From assembly GCA_964613385.1 (NCBI GenBank), contig CAZTGZ010000003.1:80933-144932 (forward strand): 64,000 nt of DNA, in the 5' to 3' direction. The stretch is from CAZTGZ01 sp964613385 (GTDB lineage Bacteria > Bacteroidota > Bacteroidia > NS11-12g > UBA9320). The notes beneath the pieces were generated by a model. The model searched no databases and had not been told where the DNA came from. It saw nothing but the letters and a program-made list of their open reading frames with translations. This document shows positions 41,197 through 49,930 of this stretch, piece by piece. How positions within the stretch are numbered: position 1 is the stretch's first letter; every line of letters starts with the position of its first letter. A program made the position numbers and the translations under genes.

Positions 41197-43230
41197 TTAC
41201 CATTTGTAACTCAATAGCAGGCTGATTCCCAGATTTCGATTCCCCTCTGTCATGTCCAGGCCGGAACCCAAGTTTTTTTCCTGAGGATACATTGTGTACT
41301 CGGCTCGCAACCACCCTTCAAAATGTCGGGTAAGGTTAGATTGCAACATCAGATAAGATCTGTATCCGCTTTTGCTCATGGAAAATACCGAGAATGAAAA
41401 AGGCACATCCTGCTCAAAAGCATAAATGCGGGCATCAAAATCTTCGATATGAAACACAGCCATTCTGGCACTTAGCGACCAGTTTTTGCGTTTGAGTTGT
41501 ATGTCCTGAAAAATAACCGAACCGTAATATTTAGAGTTGATATTCTGAAATTTGCTCATTTCAACCCTGGTTTTGGCAGAAAGTTCCGGCCCCAGAGCAT
41601 AATCCAGATGTAGTCTCAGATACCGTATTTTTTCAATTTGAATTTGTTGAGTGTTGGATTCCTCGGAAATGTTGGATTCTTTGGACTGATGGCGAATTCT
41701 GGCGTAAAAGAGTGTTTTCTTGTTTGGTTTGTATTGCAATTCAGCCAGGTACTCGTCTCCCGAACCCGGGGATGTTACCTGAAACCGAGCCCAGGGAAAT
41801 CGGAAAATATCGTAATATCCTGAAATTAGCCAGCGAGCATCCAGTCTGAGGTTTAACCCTGTATACCAACCGGTCTCATTCCGGGTATCGGAGTTTTCGC
41901 CTATTCCATTGGTAAACAGGCTGTTATAGCCAATATCATACTTTCGAATAAAGCTCAAGACATCCAGGTTTTTTCCCAACCCAACCAACATTCCATGCAC
42001 GTGCGCCCAATTTCCATTCAAATCGATCGCAGACTCTCCATAAAATAATCCCGGGCCTCTCGACAATTCGTAATGTAGTCCTTGCCGCCCAAAGTGCCGG
42101 CCATGCTCATAAAAGCGGTTGTAAATCTTATCATCAGGCGAAATTGTTACCCCACTGTTCATCAAAGCCCAGGTGTATCCAATTGAACCTCTTTTCAACT
42201 TGTATCTGACATTTCCAGCGCAAATGCTGAAAGGAATTTCTTTTTTCGCAGACAGCTCGCGAACTGTTCTGTGAAGTCCGTTTCCATTGAGCGAACTGAT
42301 AACGGACTCCTCGGAATCTGAATCTATTGCATTGGATTCTATTCGTCCATCTTCTTTCCGATGGCTCAAGGTAACAAAAAATGACCAGCGCCTGATTCCC
42401 CATTCTGTAGCCAATCCTCTTAAAAACAAGCTTTCATTGACACCTCGATAGGCTCGCACCCCATGAAAGGAGCGGCGTGCATTTAAAGTAGCGGCTGATT
42501 TTCCAAAGGCCAGACCGCTTCCAAAAGTGAGCATTTGTCCAAAGGCAGCCTGATGATCACCAATATTCAGCTGTTTTAAAATTCCTTTGCCCTTATAAGT
42601 GAGATTGGCACTGTAAAAATCGAATCCGGAATTAAAAAGATTTCGCTCTCCTGCATCTTTTTCTGCGCTCAACGACGCCGTAATTTGGGAATTGAAATCG
42701 AATCGATAGCGGAGAACTTGTTTGTACCCATTTCCTAAAAAGCCACCGCTGTCTCCTTCGGCAAGGAGAAAACCTTTTTCTTTGGGAAATTCACGGGCAG
42801 TTTGCCAGATGATCTGTTGTTTGGATTTATGCAATTGCGCCCATTTCAAAGGAGTAAACATCGCAGCACGAATACTTATAAAAGGAAGAATATCAAGTAT
42901 TTGTCTTGCCTCAAGTTCAGGGATTACCTGAAGTTCGTAAAGTTCGATGATGGGCCCGAATTGGGAAATATGGTTTCTGAGCGCTTGTAATTGTATGGGC
43001 GTTAACAGCATGGATTGGCTCCAGCGAATGTCATCCGGATCGTTCACATTCAGTGGTTGTTGCAAGGCAGAAGAAAGCAGGTCATACAAGTCCTGATAAT
43101 CTGCGGATTGTTCATCTGTTTCTGTATATTTTTCTAACACCACCCGAATGGGATCCTGGGTTGTCTGGGCCCATACCCATAATGGGCTCATCCAGAAAAG
43201 GTAACATATCCAGAATTTAGAGCGGGGCAT
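41197..43230 (-). CDS. helix-hairpin-helix plus outer-membrane barrel-like protein
   Basis: A 677-residue secreted protein with signal peptide (MPRSKFWICYLFWMSPLWVWAQ). Residues 45-115 have two or three helix-hairpin-helix-like repeats (LNVNDPDDIRWSQSMLLTPIQLQALRNHI, then GPIIELYELQVIPELEARQILDIL), of the ComEA type usually seen in DNA-binding proteins. From about residue 130 to the end it is a string of alternating strands with aromatic girdles (YRFDFNSQITASLSAEKDAGE ... RNLGISLLLSYKW), ending in a terminal aromatic, as in outer membrane beta-barrels. The role is unknown. It overlaps the preceding gene in the operon by 14 bases. Confidence 0.75.
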   Translation of the reverse strand: MPRSKFWICYLFWMSPLWVWAQTTQDPIRVVLEKYTETDEQSADYQDLYDLLSSALQQPLNVNDPDDIRWSQSMLLTPIQLQALRNHISQFGPIIELYELQVIPELEARQILDILPFISIRAAMFTPLKWAQLHKSKQQIIWQTAREFPKEKGFLLAEGDSGGFLGNGYKQVLRYRFDFNSQITASLSAEKDAGERNLFNSGFDFYSANLTYKGKGILKQLNIGDHQAAFGQMLTFGSGLAFGKSAATLNARRSFHGVRAYRGVNESLFLRGLATEWGIRRWSFFVTLSHRKEDGRIESNAIDSDSEESVISSLNGNGLHRTVRELSAKKEIPFSICAGNVRYKLKRGSIGYTWALMNSGVTISPDDKIYNRFYEHGRHFGRQGLHYELSRGPGLFYGESAIDLNGNWAHVHGMLVGLGKNLDVLSFIRKYDIGYNSLFTNGIGENSDTRNETGWYTGLNLRLDARWLISGYYDIFRFPWARFQVTSPGSGDEYLAELQYKPNKKTLFYARIRHQSKESNISEESNTQQIQIEKIRYLRLHLDYALGPELSAKTRVEMSKFQNINSKYYGSVIFQDIQLKRKNWSLSARMAVFHIEDFDARIYAFEQDVPFSFSVFSMSKSGYRSYLMLQSNLTRHFEGWLRAEYTMYPQEKNLGSGLDMTEGNRNLGISLLLSYKW

Positions 43231-44017
43231 ACATCAGGCTGATTTGGGGTAAAAAACCCAGTTGAGGATGCCATCCGCTGGCGAAATCATACCTCAGTTT
43301 CTTGTGCCGGAACCCGGTTCCGATGAACGCCTGACCGCCATCTGCCTGATCACTTATACCACTGCGGAATTGCCATTTTTTCTGATACTCATATTCCAAT
43401 CCAATTCTGAAAATCGGGCGGCTTTCAAAATCTTGCAGAAATTCCATTTCAAGACCTGTTTGTCCGGACACTTTGTATTGCAATCCGGTTTTGAGCCAAA
43501 TACGTTCCTGAAAAGGATTGTTGCCATGGATATCCCTTTCGAAATGAAGGAGTCCTGCCAGGGATATTTTCTTATCTACTTTCAGCTTCAGCCCAATCCT
43601 GCCATGCACATGCTGTTGATTCGAATAATATCGATCTCCCAAACTGAATTGACCATAACCCAGTTGTATGCCCAGGTCACATTTTTCATTGAGTTTACGG
43701 GCCGCGGCTAAGGCTGTGTTGAGGTTTCGGTAATGTGTAAATCCAAATTGGGAAAAGGATACACCTATGCCGGTTTTATGGATGCGTGAACTTCCAACCA
43801 GGGCTGTTTGATTTAATCCGGGCGTATATCGGAATCCATGATGCAGGGCGACAGATTTCCTTTGAGTTGCGAAAGAGGCGGGATTTGAGCCATATGCTTC
43901 ATCAAAAAGGCTACAACCTGCTTTCCCTGCGGCCTGAGCCCCCACATAATCAGGGAGAACCTGGGCCGACAACGTCAATGGAAGCCACAGAACAAAAAGA
44001 CTAAGAGCGATTTTCAT
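43217..44017 (-). CDS. outer-membrane barrel-like protein of unknown function
   Basis: A 266-residue secreted protein. The start at 44017 gives the signal peptide MKIALSLFVLWLPLTLSAQ; an in-frame start 102 bases upstream would run through the MerR gene. The mature part resembles PorV/FadL-like barrels at its start (VGAQAAGKAGCSLFDEAYGSNPASFATQ) and continues as alternating strands (LGIQLGYGQFSLGDRYY; IGLEYEYQKKWQFRSGI). No precise family is recognised. It overlaps the MerR gene by 17 bases and the next gene by 14, so this is a tight operon. Likely location is the outer membrane. Confidence 0.7.
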   Translation of the reverse strand: MKIALSLFVLWLPLTLSAQVLPDYVGAQAAGKAGCSLFDEAYGSNPASFATQRKSVALHHGFRYTPGLNQTALVGSSRIHKTGIGVSFSQFGFTHYRNLNTALAAARKLNEKCDLGIQLGYGQFSLGDRYYSNQQHVHGRIGLKLKVDKKISLAGLLHFERDIHGNNPFQERIWLKTGLQYKVSGQTGLEMEFLQDFESRPIFRIGLEYEYQKKWQFRSGISDQADGGQAFIGTGFRHKKLRYDFASGWHPQLGFLPQISLMYAPL

Positions 44018-44327
44018 AGAGATCGTCCCGAACTTTTTGAATGAAATCCCGAATCTGCGTGAGGGTTTCGAGCATATTTGCCGGTTCTTTTTTTTGGCGT
44101 TGCAACTCTTCCCTGGCACCGTTGAGGGTGAATCCTCTGGTTTTTACAAGATCATAAATCCGCGATATTTCCTCAATATCTGCCGAGGTATAGAACCTTT
44201 TGCCGCGCTTATTTCTTTTTGGCGCGATGGCCGGGAACTCTTTTTCCCAAAATCTGAGTAAAGACGGGGCGACCTTAAAATGTTCGGCTACTTCTGCAAT
44301 TGAATAATACAATTTATCAGGCAGCAT
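44001..44327 (-). CDS. MerR family transcriptional regulator
   Basis: A 108-residue regulator with an N-terminal winged helix-turn-helix typical of MerR proteins: YYSIAEVAEHFKVAPSLLRFWEKEFPAIAPKRNKRGKRFYTSADIEEI. A short helical tail (LNGAREELQRQKKEPANMLETLTQIRDFIQKVRDDL) probably forms the dimerising coiled coil. There is no effector-binding domain and no cysteine for metal binding. It is the common single-domain Bacteroidota type that usually follows an M23 peptidase gene. It starts 11 bases after the M23 gene and overlaps the barrel gene by 17 bases. Confidence 0.88.
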   Translation of the reverse strand: MLPDKLYYSIAEVAEHFKVAPSLLRFWEKEFPAIAPKRNKRGKRFYTSADIEEISRIYDLVKTRGFTLNGAREELQRQKKEPANMLETLTQIRDFIQKVRDDLYENRS

Positions 44328-44338
44328 AAGACATTGTT

Positions 44339-45310
44339 TTAGTCGAAGGCCTGATTCGAAGAAGAGGCAATTTCAAGCATGGTTTCATATTGATCGGGGG
44401 TAAGATCGTTGTAATAATAATTGACCGGATTTACGGCATTGCCTCGGTATAATACTTCGTAATGCAAGTGCGGGGCAGTGGATTTTCCAGAACTTCCGAC
44501 ATAGCCGATCAATTCTCCACGTTTCACTTTTTGACCGGGTTTCACAACCAATTTGCTTAAATGCGCATATCTGGTCTGGTATCCAAAACCGTGATTCACC
44601 ACGATACTCAACCCATAACCCCACTGTTTGCGCTCAATTTCCTTGATCGTTCCATCTCCGGTTGCATATATTTTTGTTCCGGTGGGAGCGGTGAAGTCCA
44701 TACCTTTATGAAATTTCCGGGTTTTGTAAATCGGATCGATTCTGTATCCAAATCCGGAGGCAACCCTGCGCATGTCTTTGTTGCTTACGGGCTGAATAGC
44801 CGGAATCGAAGCCAGCATATCTGCTTTAGCTTTTGCGAGCTTGACCAAATCGTCATATGAGCGACTTTGAACCAGCATACGGCGGCTGAGGTCGTCCACT
44901 TTTTCCATTAGTTCGGATAAGCGTGCCGTATTTTCATAGCCGCTTAGCTCTTTGTAACGATCAGAACCTCCAATCCCACCGTTTCGAATGGATTTGGGCA
45001 TGGGGGCCCCAAAAATTTCGCGGTATATTTTATCGTCGCGCTCTTCCAGGCTCACCAGCATATTGTTCATGGCTTCCAAACGGGCTTTCAGAATCTCCGT
45101 TTGTGTTTCGTATTGCCTGATTTCCCGCTTTAATTTCTTTTCTTTCGGCGAATCTAAAATGCTGTAGGAAATCCATAAAAAGAGAAAACCAAATACTACC
45201 GAGGCCGAAATGAATCCGAAAATTCTCGCCAATCGTATCCACAATGGGGTCTTTACCCTTTCATATTCAAGGCTTTCCGGATTGTAACGATATTTGATTT
45301 TTTTGGACAT
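44339..45310 (-). CDS. M23 family metallopeptidase
   Basis: A 323-residue peptidoglycan endopeptidase. One membrane helix (about 27-49) is followed by a coiled coil (KKLKREIRQYETQTEILKARLEAMNNMLVSLEERDDKIYREIFG) and a LytM domain near 185-295 with the zinc site HKGMDF, the central YAHLSKL and the HLHYE motif. The order is the same as in MepM/EnvC-like enzymes. All zinc ligands are present, so it should be active rather than a degenerate activator. It is the first gene of the four-gene minus operon and is divergent from alaS. Confidence 0.9.
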   Translation of the reverse strand: MSKKIKYRYNPESLEYERVKTPLWIRLARIFGFISASVVFGFLFLWISYSILDSPKEKKLKREIRQYETQTEILKARLEAMNNMLVSLEERDDKIYREIFGAPMPKSIRNGGIGGSDRYKELSGYENTARLSELMEKVDDLSRRMLVQSRSYDDLVKLAKAKADMLASIPAIQPVSNKDMRRVASGFGYRIDPIYKTRKFHKGMDFTAPTGTKIYATGDGTIKEIERKQWGYGLSIVVNHGFGYQTRYAHLSKLVVKPGQKVKRGELIGYVGSSGKSTAPHLHYEVLYRGNAVNPVNYYYNDLTPDQYETMLEIASSSNQAFD

Positions 45311-45340
45311 ACCGTGAAATGCAAAATACCGGCCTGCGAT

Positions 45341-45467
45341 TATCTTTGCACCGCGAATTTAAAATTATATGGCAAAGTCAGATAAAATTTCTGACATATC
45401 GTATAAATACCGCGTCATTACGACGAAAATCGGATTTTTCGCGTCAGGAATATCAAAAAAGTAACCC
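45341..45467 (+). promoter_or_regulatory. alaS promoter element and hairpin-bearing leader
   Basis: TATCTTTG (45341-45348) fits TAnnTTTG, giving a leader of about 115 bases, unusually long here. Two small hairpins follow: GTCAGA/TCTGAC (45377-45382 with 45390-45395) and CGAAAA/TTTTCG (45424-45429 with 45436-45441). No T-box specifier or T-box sequence is seen. Whether the hairpins regulate alaS is unknown. Confidence 0.4.
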
Positions 45468-48098
45468 ATGAATTCTGCAGAGATCAGAGCGCAGTTTTTA
45501 GATTTTTTTAAAGAGAAGGGACATCAGATTGTGCCTTCTGCACCTATGGTGGTGCAACATGACCCTACCCTCATGTTCACCAATGCCGGAATGAACCAGT
45601 TTAAAGACATCTTTCTCGGTCATAAGCCCATACAGGTTCCCAGAATTGCGAATACTCAGAAATGCTTGCGGGTTTCAGGAAAGCACAATGATTTGGAAGA
45701 AGTGGGCGTGGATACCTATCACCACACCATGTTTGAAATGCTGGGTAATTGGAGTTTTGGGGATTACTTTAAAAAAGAAGCCATTGCCTGGGCCTGGGAG
45801 TTGTTGACCACAGTTTACAAACTCGATCAGGATCGATTGTATGTAAGTGTTTTTGGTGGAGAGGCATCCGATGGGTTGGAGAAAGATGAAGAAGCCGCCG
45901 AAATCTGGAAAAATTATATCGCACCCGAGCGGATCTTATATTTTGGCAAAAAGGACAATTTTTGGGAAATGGGAGATACCGGTCCTTGTGGTCCATGCAG
46001 CGAAATTCACGTTGACCTCAGGTCAGAAGCGGAGAGATTGTTAAAACCCGGAAATGAATTGGTGAACAATGATCATCCGCAGGTTATAGAAATATGGAAT
46101 TTGGTGTTTATGCAATACAACCGACTGGCTTCCGGTCAATTGGTTGAATTGCCGCATAAGCATGTAGACACAGGTATGGGTTTCGAGAGATTGGTTCGGG
46201 CTTTACAAACCAAAGCCTCCAATTACGATACCGATATTTTTCTGGATACCATCAGGTTTATTGAACAGGAAACTGGAATCACCTATCAGGGCAGCGACGC
46301 CGGTAAGGCTGACGTCGCCATGCGCGTAATGGCCGACCATATTCGTGCCATTTCGTTTGCCATATCCGATGGTCAATTGCCTTCGAATACCGGAGCGGGC
46401 TATGTAATCCGAAGAATCCTGAGAAGGGCGGTTCGCTATGCATATAGTTATTTGAATGCCGATCACCCATTGATGTATAAGCTGGTTTCGGTGATATCGG
46501 CTCAATTCGAGCATGTATTTCCGGAGTTATATGTGCAACGGGAATTTGTGTCACGGGTAATTTTTGAAGAAGAGAAAACCTTTCTGCATACCTTGGCCAA
46601 AGGCATTGAACGACTTTCACAGGCCATGGGAGGAGAAGATATGAAAACCATTGAAGGCAAACTGGCCTTTGAACTGTACGATACATATGGCTTTCCGGTA
46701 GACTTAACTTGTTTGATAGCCGCAGAAAAAGGAAAGCTTGTGGATATGGACGGATTTCAGGAGGAATTGGATAAACAAAAAAACAGGAGCCGCAAAGATG
46801 CGGAAAAGCAGAGCGGAGACTGGCAGAAATTTTCTGAAGATGAAAGTACTGTTTTTGTTGGATACGAAAACCTGGAATATCAGGTTAAGATAACCGCCTG
46901 GAAAGAAGAAAAGGTGAAAGATAAAGTTCACTTTCTTTTGGCGATGGACCAAACTCCGTTTTATGCAGAAAGCGGTGGGCAGGTTGGAGATACCGGTATA
47001 TTGAGCGGGGTAGAAGACGGACAGATCATACACATATTAGATACCCGGAAAGAAAACGACAAAATTATTCATGTCGCGGATGCTGTACCCGTCAATCCGA
47101 CGCAATATTTTAAGGCAGAGGTACAAACGGAAAAGCGTAAAAATACAGAAGCCAATCACAGCGCAACCCACTTATTGCACGCAGCTTTAAGGAAAGTTTT
47201 GGGGACCCATGTGGCGCAAAAAGGCTCATTGGTGAACGAGAAATACCTTCGCTTTGACTTTTCCCATTATGCTAAAATGACGGATGAAGAATTGCAAAAA
47301 GTAGAACTCATGGTGAATGAGAAGATTCGCAATTCCATTCCTAAAAAGGAAATGGGGAATGTGCCCATTGAGGAGGCGAAAAAGTGGGGAGCCATGGCGC
47401 TATTTGGTGAGAAATATGGAGATTTTGTTCGCGTTATACAGTTTGGTGAGGACTTTTCAACTGAATTATGTGGTGGAACACACGTGCAAAATACGGCTGA
47501 AATAGGATGGTTTAAGATTTTATCTGAATCTTCTGTAGCGGCCGGAGTACGAAGAATAGAGGCGGTTTCGGCCGGGCCGGCATTTGAATGGCTGGGAGAG
47601 AGGCTTCAGGAAATTGAGAAATCCAGACATTTGCTGGGAACTTCGGGCAGACTCGAAGATGGCATCAAAGGACTTTTGGATGAAAATGTTCAACTTAAAA
47701 AGCAGATAGAATCTTTTAAAAAGGAAAAAGTCGCTAATTTGAAGCAGCAGCTGTTCCATCAATCGGAGAAAGCGGGTAGTTTTAGCTCGGTAATGAGTGT
47801 AATCAGGGATACGGAAGCTTCGATCATTAAGGATGTTTTGTTTCAGTTGAGGCAAGAGGTTCCGGATTTATTTGCTGTGATTGCCAGCGAGTACGAGGGT
47901 AAACCTGCAGTTTCGGTGATGATTTGTGATGCCTTAATTGAGGGCCGTCAGATGAATGCTTCAGAAATGGTTCGAAGCCTGGCCGTTCATATCAAAGGAG
48001 GCGGCGGTGGTCAGGCATTTTTTGCTACTGCGGGAGGAAAGGATGCCGGAGGATTGGAAGAAGTTATTAAAGAAGCGCGGGAAAAATACAAATTATGA
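45468..48098 (+). CDS. alaS: alanine--tRNA ligase
   Basis: An 876-residue class II synthetase of normal length. The catalytic domain has motif 1 region FLDFFKEKGHQIVPSAPMV, motif 2 NTQKCLRVSGKHNDLEEVG and motif 3 GAGYVIRRILRRAVRY. The editing domain keeps all four metal ligands, in NHSATHLLHAAL (HxxxH) and CGGTHVQ (CxxxH). The C-terminal oligomerisation domain ends with IKGGGGGQAFFATAGGKD. It charges tRNA-Ala. Its last four bases overlap the gatB start (ATGA), so the two tRNA-charging enzymes are translationally coupled. Confidence 0.97.
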   Translation: MNSAEIRAQFLDFFKEKGHQIVPSAPMVVQHDPTLMFTNAGMNQFKDIFLGHKPIQVPRIANTQKCLRVSGKHNDLEEVGVDTYHHTMFEMLGNWSFGDYFKKEAIAWAWELLTTVYKLDQDRLYVSVFGGEASDGLEKDEEAAEIWKNYIAPERILYFGKKDNFWEMGDTGPCGPCSEIHVDLRSEAERLLKPGNELVNNDHPQVIEIWNLVFMQYNRLASGQLVELPHKHVDTGMGFERLVRALQTKASNYDTDIFLDTIRFIEQETGITYQGSDAGKADVAMRVMADHIRAISFAISDGQLPSNTGAGYVIRRILRRAVRYAYSYLNADHPLMYKLVSVISAQFEHVFPELYVQREFVSRVIFEEEKTFLHTLAKGIERLSQAMGGEDMKTIEGKLAFELYDTYGFPVDLTCLIAAEKGKLVDMDGFQEELDKQKNRSRKDAEKQSGDWQKFSEDESTVFVGYENLEYQVKITAWKEEKVKDKVHFLLAMDQTPFYAESGGQVGDTGILSGVEDGQIIHILDTRKENDKIIHVADAVPVNPTQYFKAEVQTEKRKNTEANHSATHLLHAALRKVLGTHVAQKGSLVNEKYLRFDFSHYAKMTDEELQKVELMVNEKIRNSIPKKEMGNVPIEEAKKWGAMALFGEKYGDFVRVIQFGEDFSTELCGGTHVQNTAEIGWFKILSESSVAAGVRRIEAVSAGPAFEWLGERLQEIEKSRHLLGTSGRLEDGIKGLLDENVQLKKQIESFKKEKVANLKQQLFHQSEKAGSFSSVMSVIRDTEASIIKDVLFQLRQEVPDLFAVIASEYEGKPAVSVMICDALIEGRQMNASEMVRSLAVHIKGGGGGQAFFATAGGKDAGGLEEVIKEAREKYKL

Positions 48099-49552
48099 AT
48101 TCCATTGCAGATAAATATCAGGCCGTAATCGGACTTGAAATACACGCTCAGTTGCTCACGCAATCAAAGGCATTTAGCGCTGACAAAGCAGAATACGGTG
48201 CAGCACCCAATACGAATATCAGCGAAATTAGTTTGGGTTATCCCGGCACTTTGCCCCGACACAACAAGGCAGCTGTGGAGATGGCCATTAAGGTTGGATT
48301 GGCTTGTGGCTGCGAAATCAGCGAATACAATATTTACGCGCGCAAGAACTATTTCTATGCCGACTTACCAAAGGGATACCAGATAACACAGGACAAAACT
48401 CCGCTGTGCAAAGGTGGTATGATTAGCATCCAATTGGGTAATGGTGAGCAGAAGGAAATAGCTCTCACCCGTATCCATATGGAAGAGGATTCCGGTAAAA
48501 GTATTCATGATATGGATTTACATTATTCATTGATTGACTACAACAGAGCGGGAACACCGCTGATAGAAATTGTTACTGAACCAGTTATTCAAAACGGGGA
48601 GGAAGCTTATTTATATGTCACAGAAGTCAGAAAGCTTTTGCGATATCTGGAGGTTTGTGATGGCAATATGGAGGAAGGCAGTTTGCGATGTGATGCAAAT
48701 ATTTCTATTATGCCGAAAGGGAGTACCACGTTTGGCACCAAGGTAGAAGTAAAGAATATGAACTCCATCTCCAACGTAAAGCGGGCCATAGAACATGAAA
48801 TACTGCGGCAGGCAGAAATGTTGGATAAGGGAGAAAAAATTGTGGGTGAAACCAGAAGTTTTGATGCCTTGAAGAATCATACCTTCAGCATGCGGGCGAA
48901 GGAATTGGTGAACGATTACCGGTATTTTCCTGAACCTGATTTACCGCCTTTGAGGGTAAGTTCAGAAATGATCGCCAGGGCGAGGGCAGAAATGCCTATG
49001 TTACCGGAACAGTTGAAACATTTGTTGATTCAAACTTACGGTTTAAACACATATGATGCCCAGATACTGACCGATTCGAAAGAAGCGGCGGCCTATTTTC
49101 TGGAAATGGCAAAGCATACCCAAAACTACAAAGCAGCGGCCAACTGGATGATGGGCGACATCAAAAGTTATTTAAATACGCAGGGTTTGGAGTTACATGA
49201 ATTTCCGGTTAGTCCTAATCGGATGGCCATGCTTATTGCCTTGGTGGATTCCGGGAAAGTGAGTCATAGTATGGCTGCACAACGCGTATTTCCGGAAATG
49301 TTGAAAGGAGAAGAAGCGCCGGAGGCCATTGCGCAGCGACTGAATATTCTTCAAAACAGCGATGAAAGTTATCTGGAAGAGCTGGTTGAGGCGGTATTGG
49401 CCGAATGGACAGAGAAAGTGGAGGAATACCGCAATGGTAAAAAAGGGTTATTGGGTTTGTTTATGGGGGAAGTGATGAAGCGCTCTCAAGGCAAGGCCGA
49501 TCCGAAAGTGACGAATAAGCTACTTTTAGCCAAATTAGAAATTAGAAATTAG
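48095..49552 (+). CDS. gatB: aspartyl/glutamyl-tRNA amidotransferase subunit B
   Basis: A 485-residue subunit. The N-terminal catalytic half starts YQAVIGLEIHAQLLTQSKAF and contains GYPGTLPRHNKAAVEMAIKVGLA, ARKNYFYADLPKGYQITQ, EEDSGKS and DYNRAGTPLIEIVTEP. The C-terminal helical YqeY-like domain (from about residue 335) ends KADPKVTNKLLLAKLEIRN. GatCAB converts Glu-tRNA-Gln and/or Asp-tRNA-Asn to the amides; GatA and GatC are not in this window. The last residues and the TAG stop (49550-49552) are encoded by the ATTAGAA repeat array, so the end of the protein may have been changed by repeat growth. Confidence 0.96.
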   Translation: MNSIADKYQAVIGLEIHAQLLTQSKAFSADKAEYGAAPNTNISEISLGYPGTLPRHNKAAVEMAIKVGLACGCEISEYNIYARKNYFYADLPKGYQITQDKTPLCKGGMISIQLGNGEQKEIALTRIHMEEDSGKSIHDMDLHYSLIDYNRAGTPLIEIVTEPVIQNGEEAYLYVTEVRKLLRYLEVCDGNMEEGSLRCDANISIMPKGSTTFGTKVEVKNMNSISNVKRAIEHEILRQAEMLDKGEKIVGETRSFDALKNHTFSMRAKELVNDYRYFPEPDLPPLRVSSEMIARARAEMPMLPEQLKHLLIQTYGLNTYDAQILTDSKEAAAYFLEMAKHTQNYKAAANWMMGDIKSYLNTQGLELHEFPVSPNRMAMLIALVDSGKVSHSMAAQRVFPEMLKGEEAPEAIAQRLNILQNSDESYLEELVEAVLAEWTEKVEEYRNGKKGLLGLFMGEVMKRSQGKADPKVTNKLLLAKLEIRN

Positions 49553-49589
49553 AAATTAGAAATTAGAAATTAGAGATTAGAAATTAGAA
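49534..49589. repeat. eight copies of the 7-bp repeat ATTAGAA
   Basis: Eight tandem units; seven are perfect and the sixth is ATTAGAG. The array overlaps the last codons and stop of gatB. Confidence 0.95.
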
Positions 49590-49930
49590 GTTAGGGTTGG
49601 GGAGCATTTTTCATGGGATGATCTGCGCGTGAAAAAGGTTTTTTGCATTTATTCTTATTGGAAAGTGGTAATGTGCGAATTGTCATATTCAGACACAAGC
49701 GAGATGTAAAAGGAAGCAATTAGTTGATTATCATTTCCACAAAATTCATGTGAGCAGTTCCAAAGAGCAGCTATAGAGGGTGCACACCGCCCGTCAGATA
49801 TTATATTCCCGTGCAACATTCCAATTCGATATTATATCTAAGGGATAATGTTTCAACATTCCAGGTACTTTAATGATAAAGATTTCATAGCAGCAGCCTG
49901 AATTGGTTGAATCCAATCCTAAATCATCTG
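49590..49930 (+). other. intergenic region between gatB and a T9SS gene
   Basis: About 340 bases without a convincing gene. It contains no tRNA-like cloverleaf and no strong terminator. A stretch at 49783-49796 (CACACCGCCCGTCA) equals the conserved 3'-region motif of 16S rRNA over 14 bases, but the flanks do not continue as 16S. Two near-copies of a short phrase, CAACATTCCA at 49817 and 49853, are also present. No TAnnTTTG element is obvious before the next gene. Confidence 0.4.

Noticed and set aside
45349..45467. T-box riboswitch upstream of alaS
   Set aside because: No specifier loop, no T-box sequence and no terminator/antiterminator pair are present; T-boxes are also not typical of this phylum.
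49534..49589. CRISPR-like repeat array
   Set aside because: Units are 7 bases, directly tandem without spacers, and no cas genes are nearby.
49783..49796. 14-base identity (CACACCGCCCGTCA) to the universal 3' region of 16S rRNA
   Set aside because: The flanking bases do not continue as 16S on either side, so it is probably chance or too short a relic to call an rRNA fragment.
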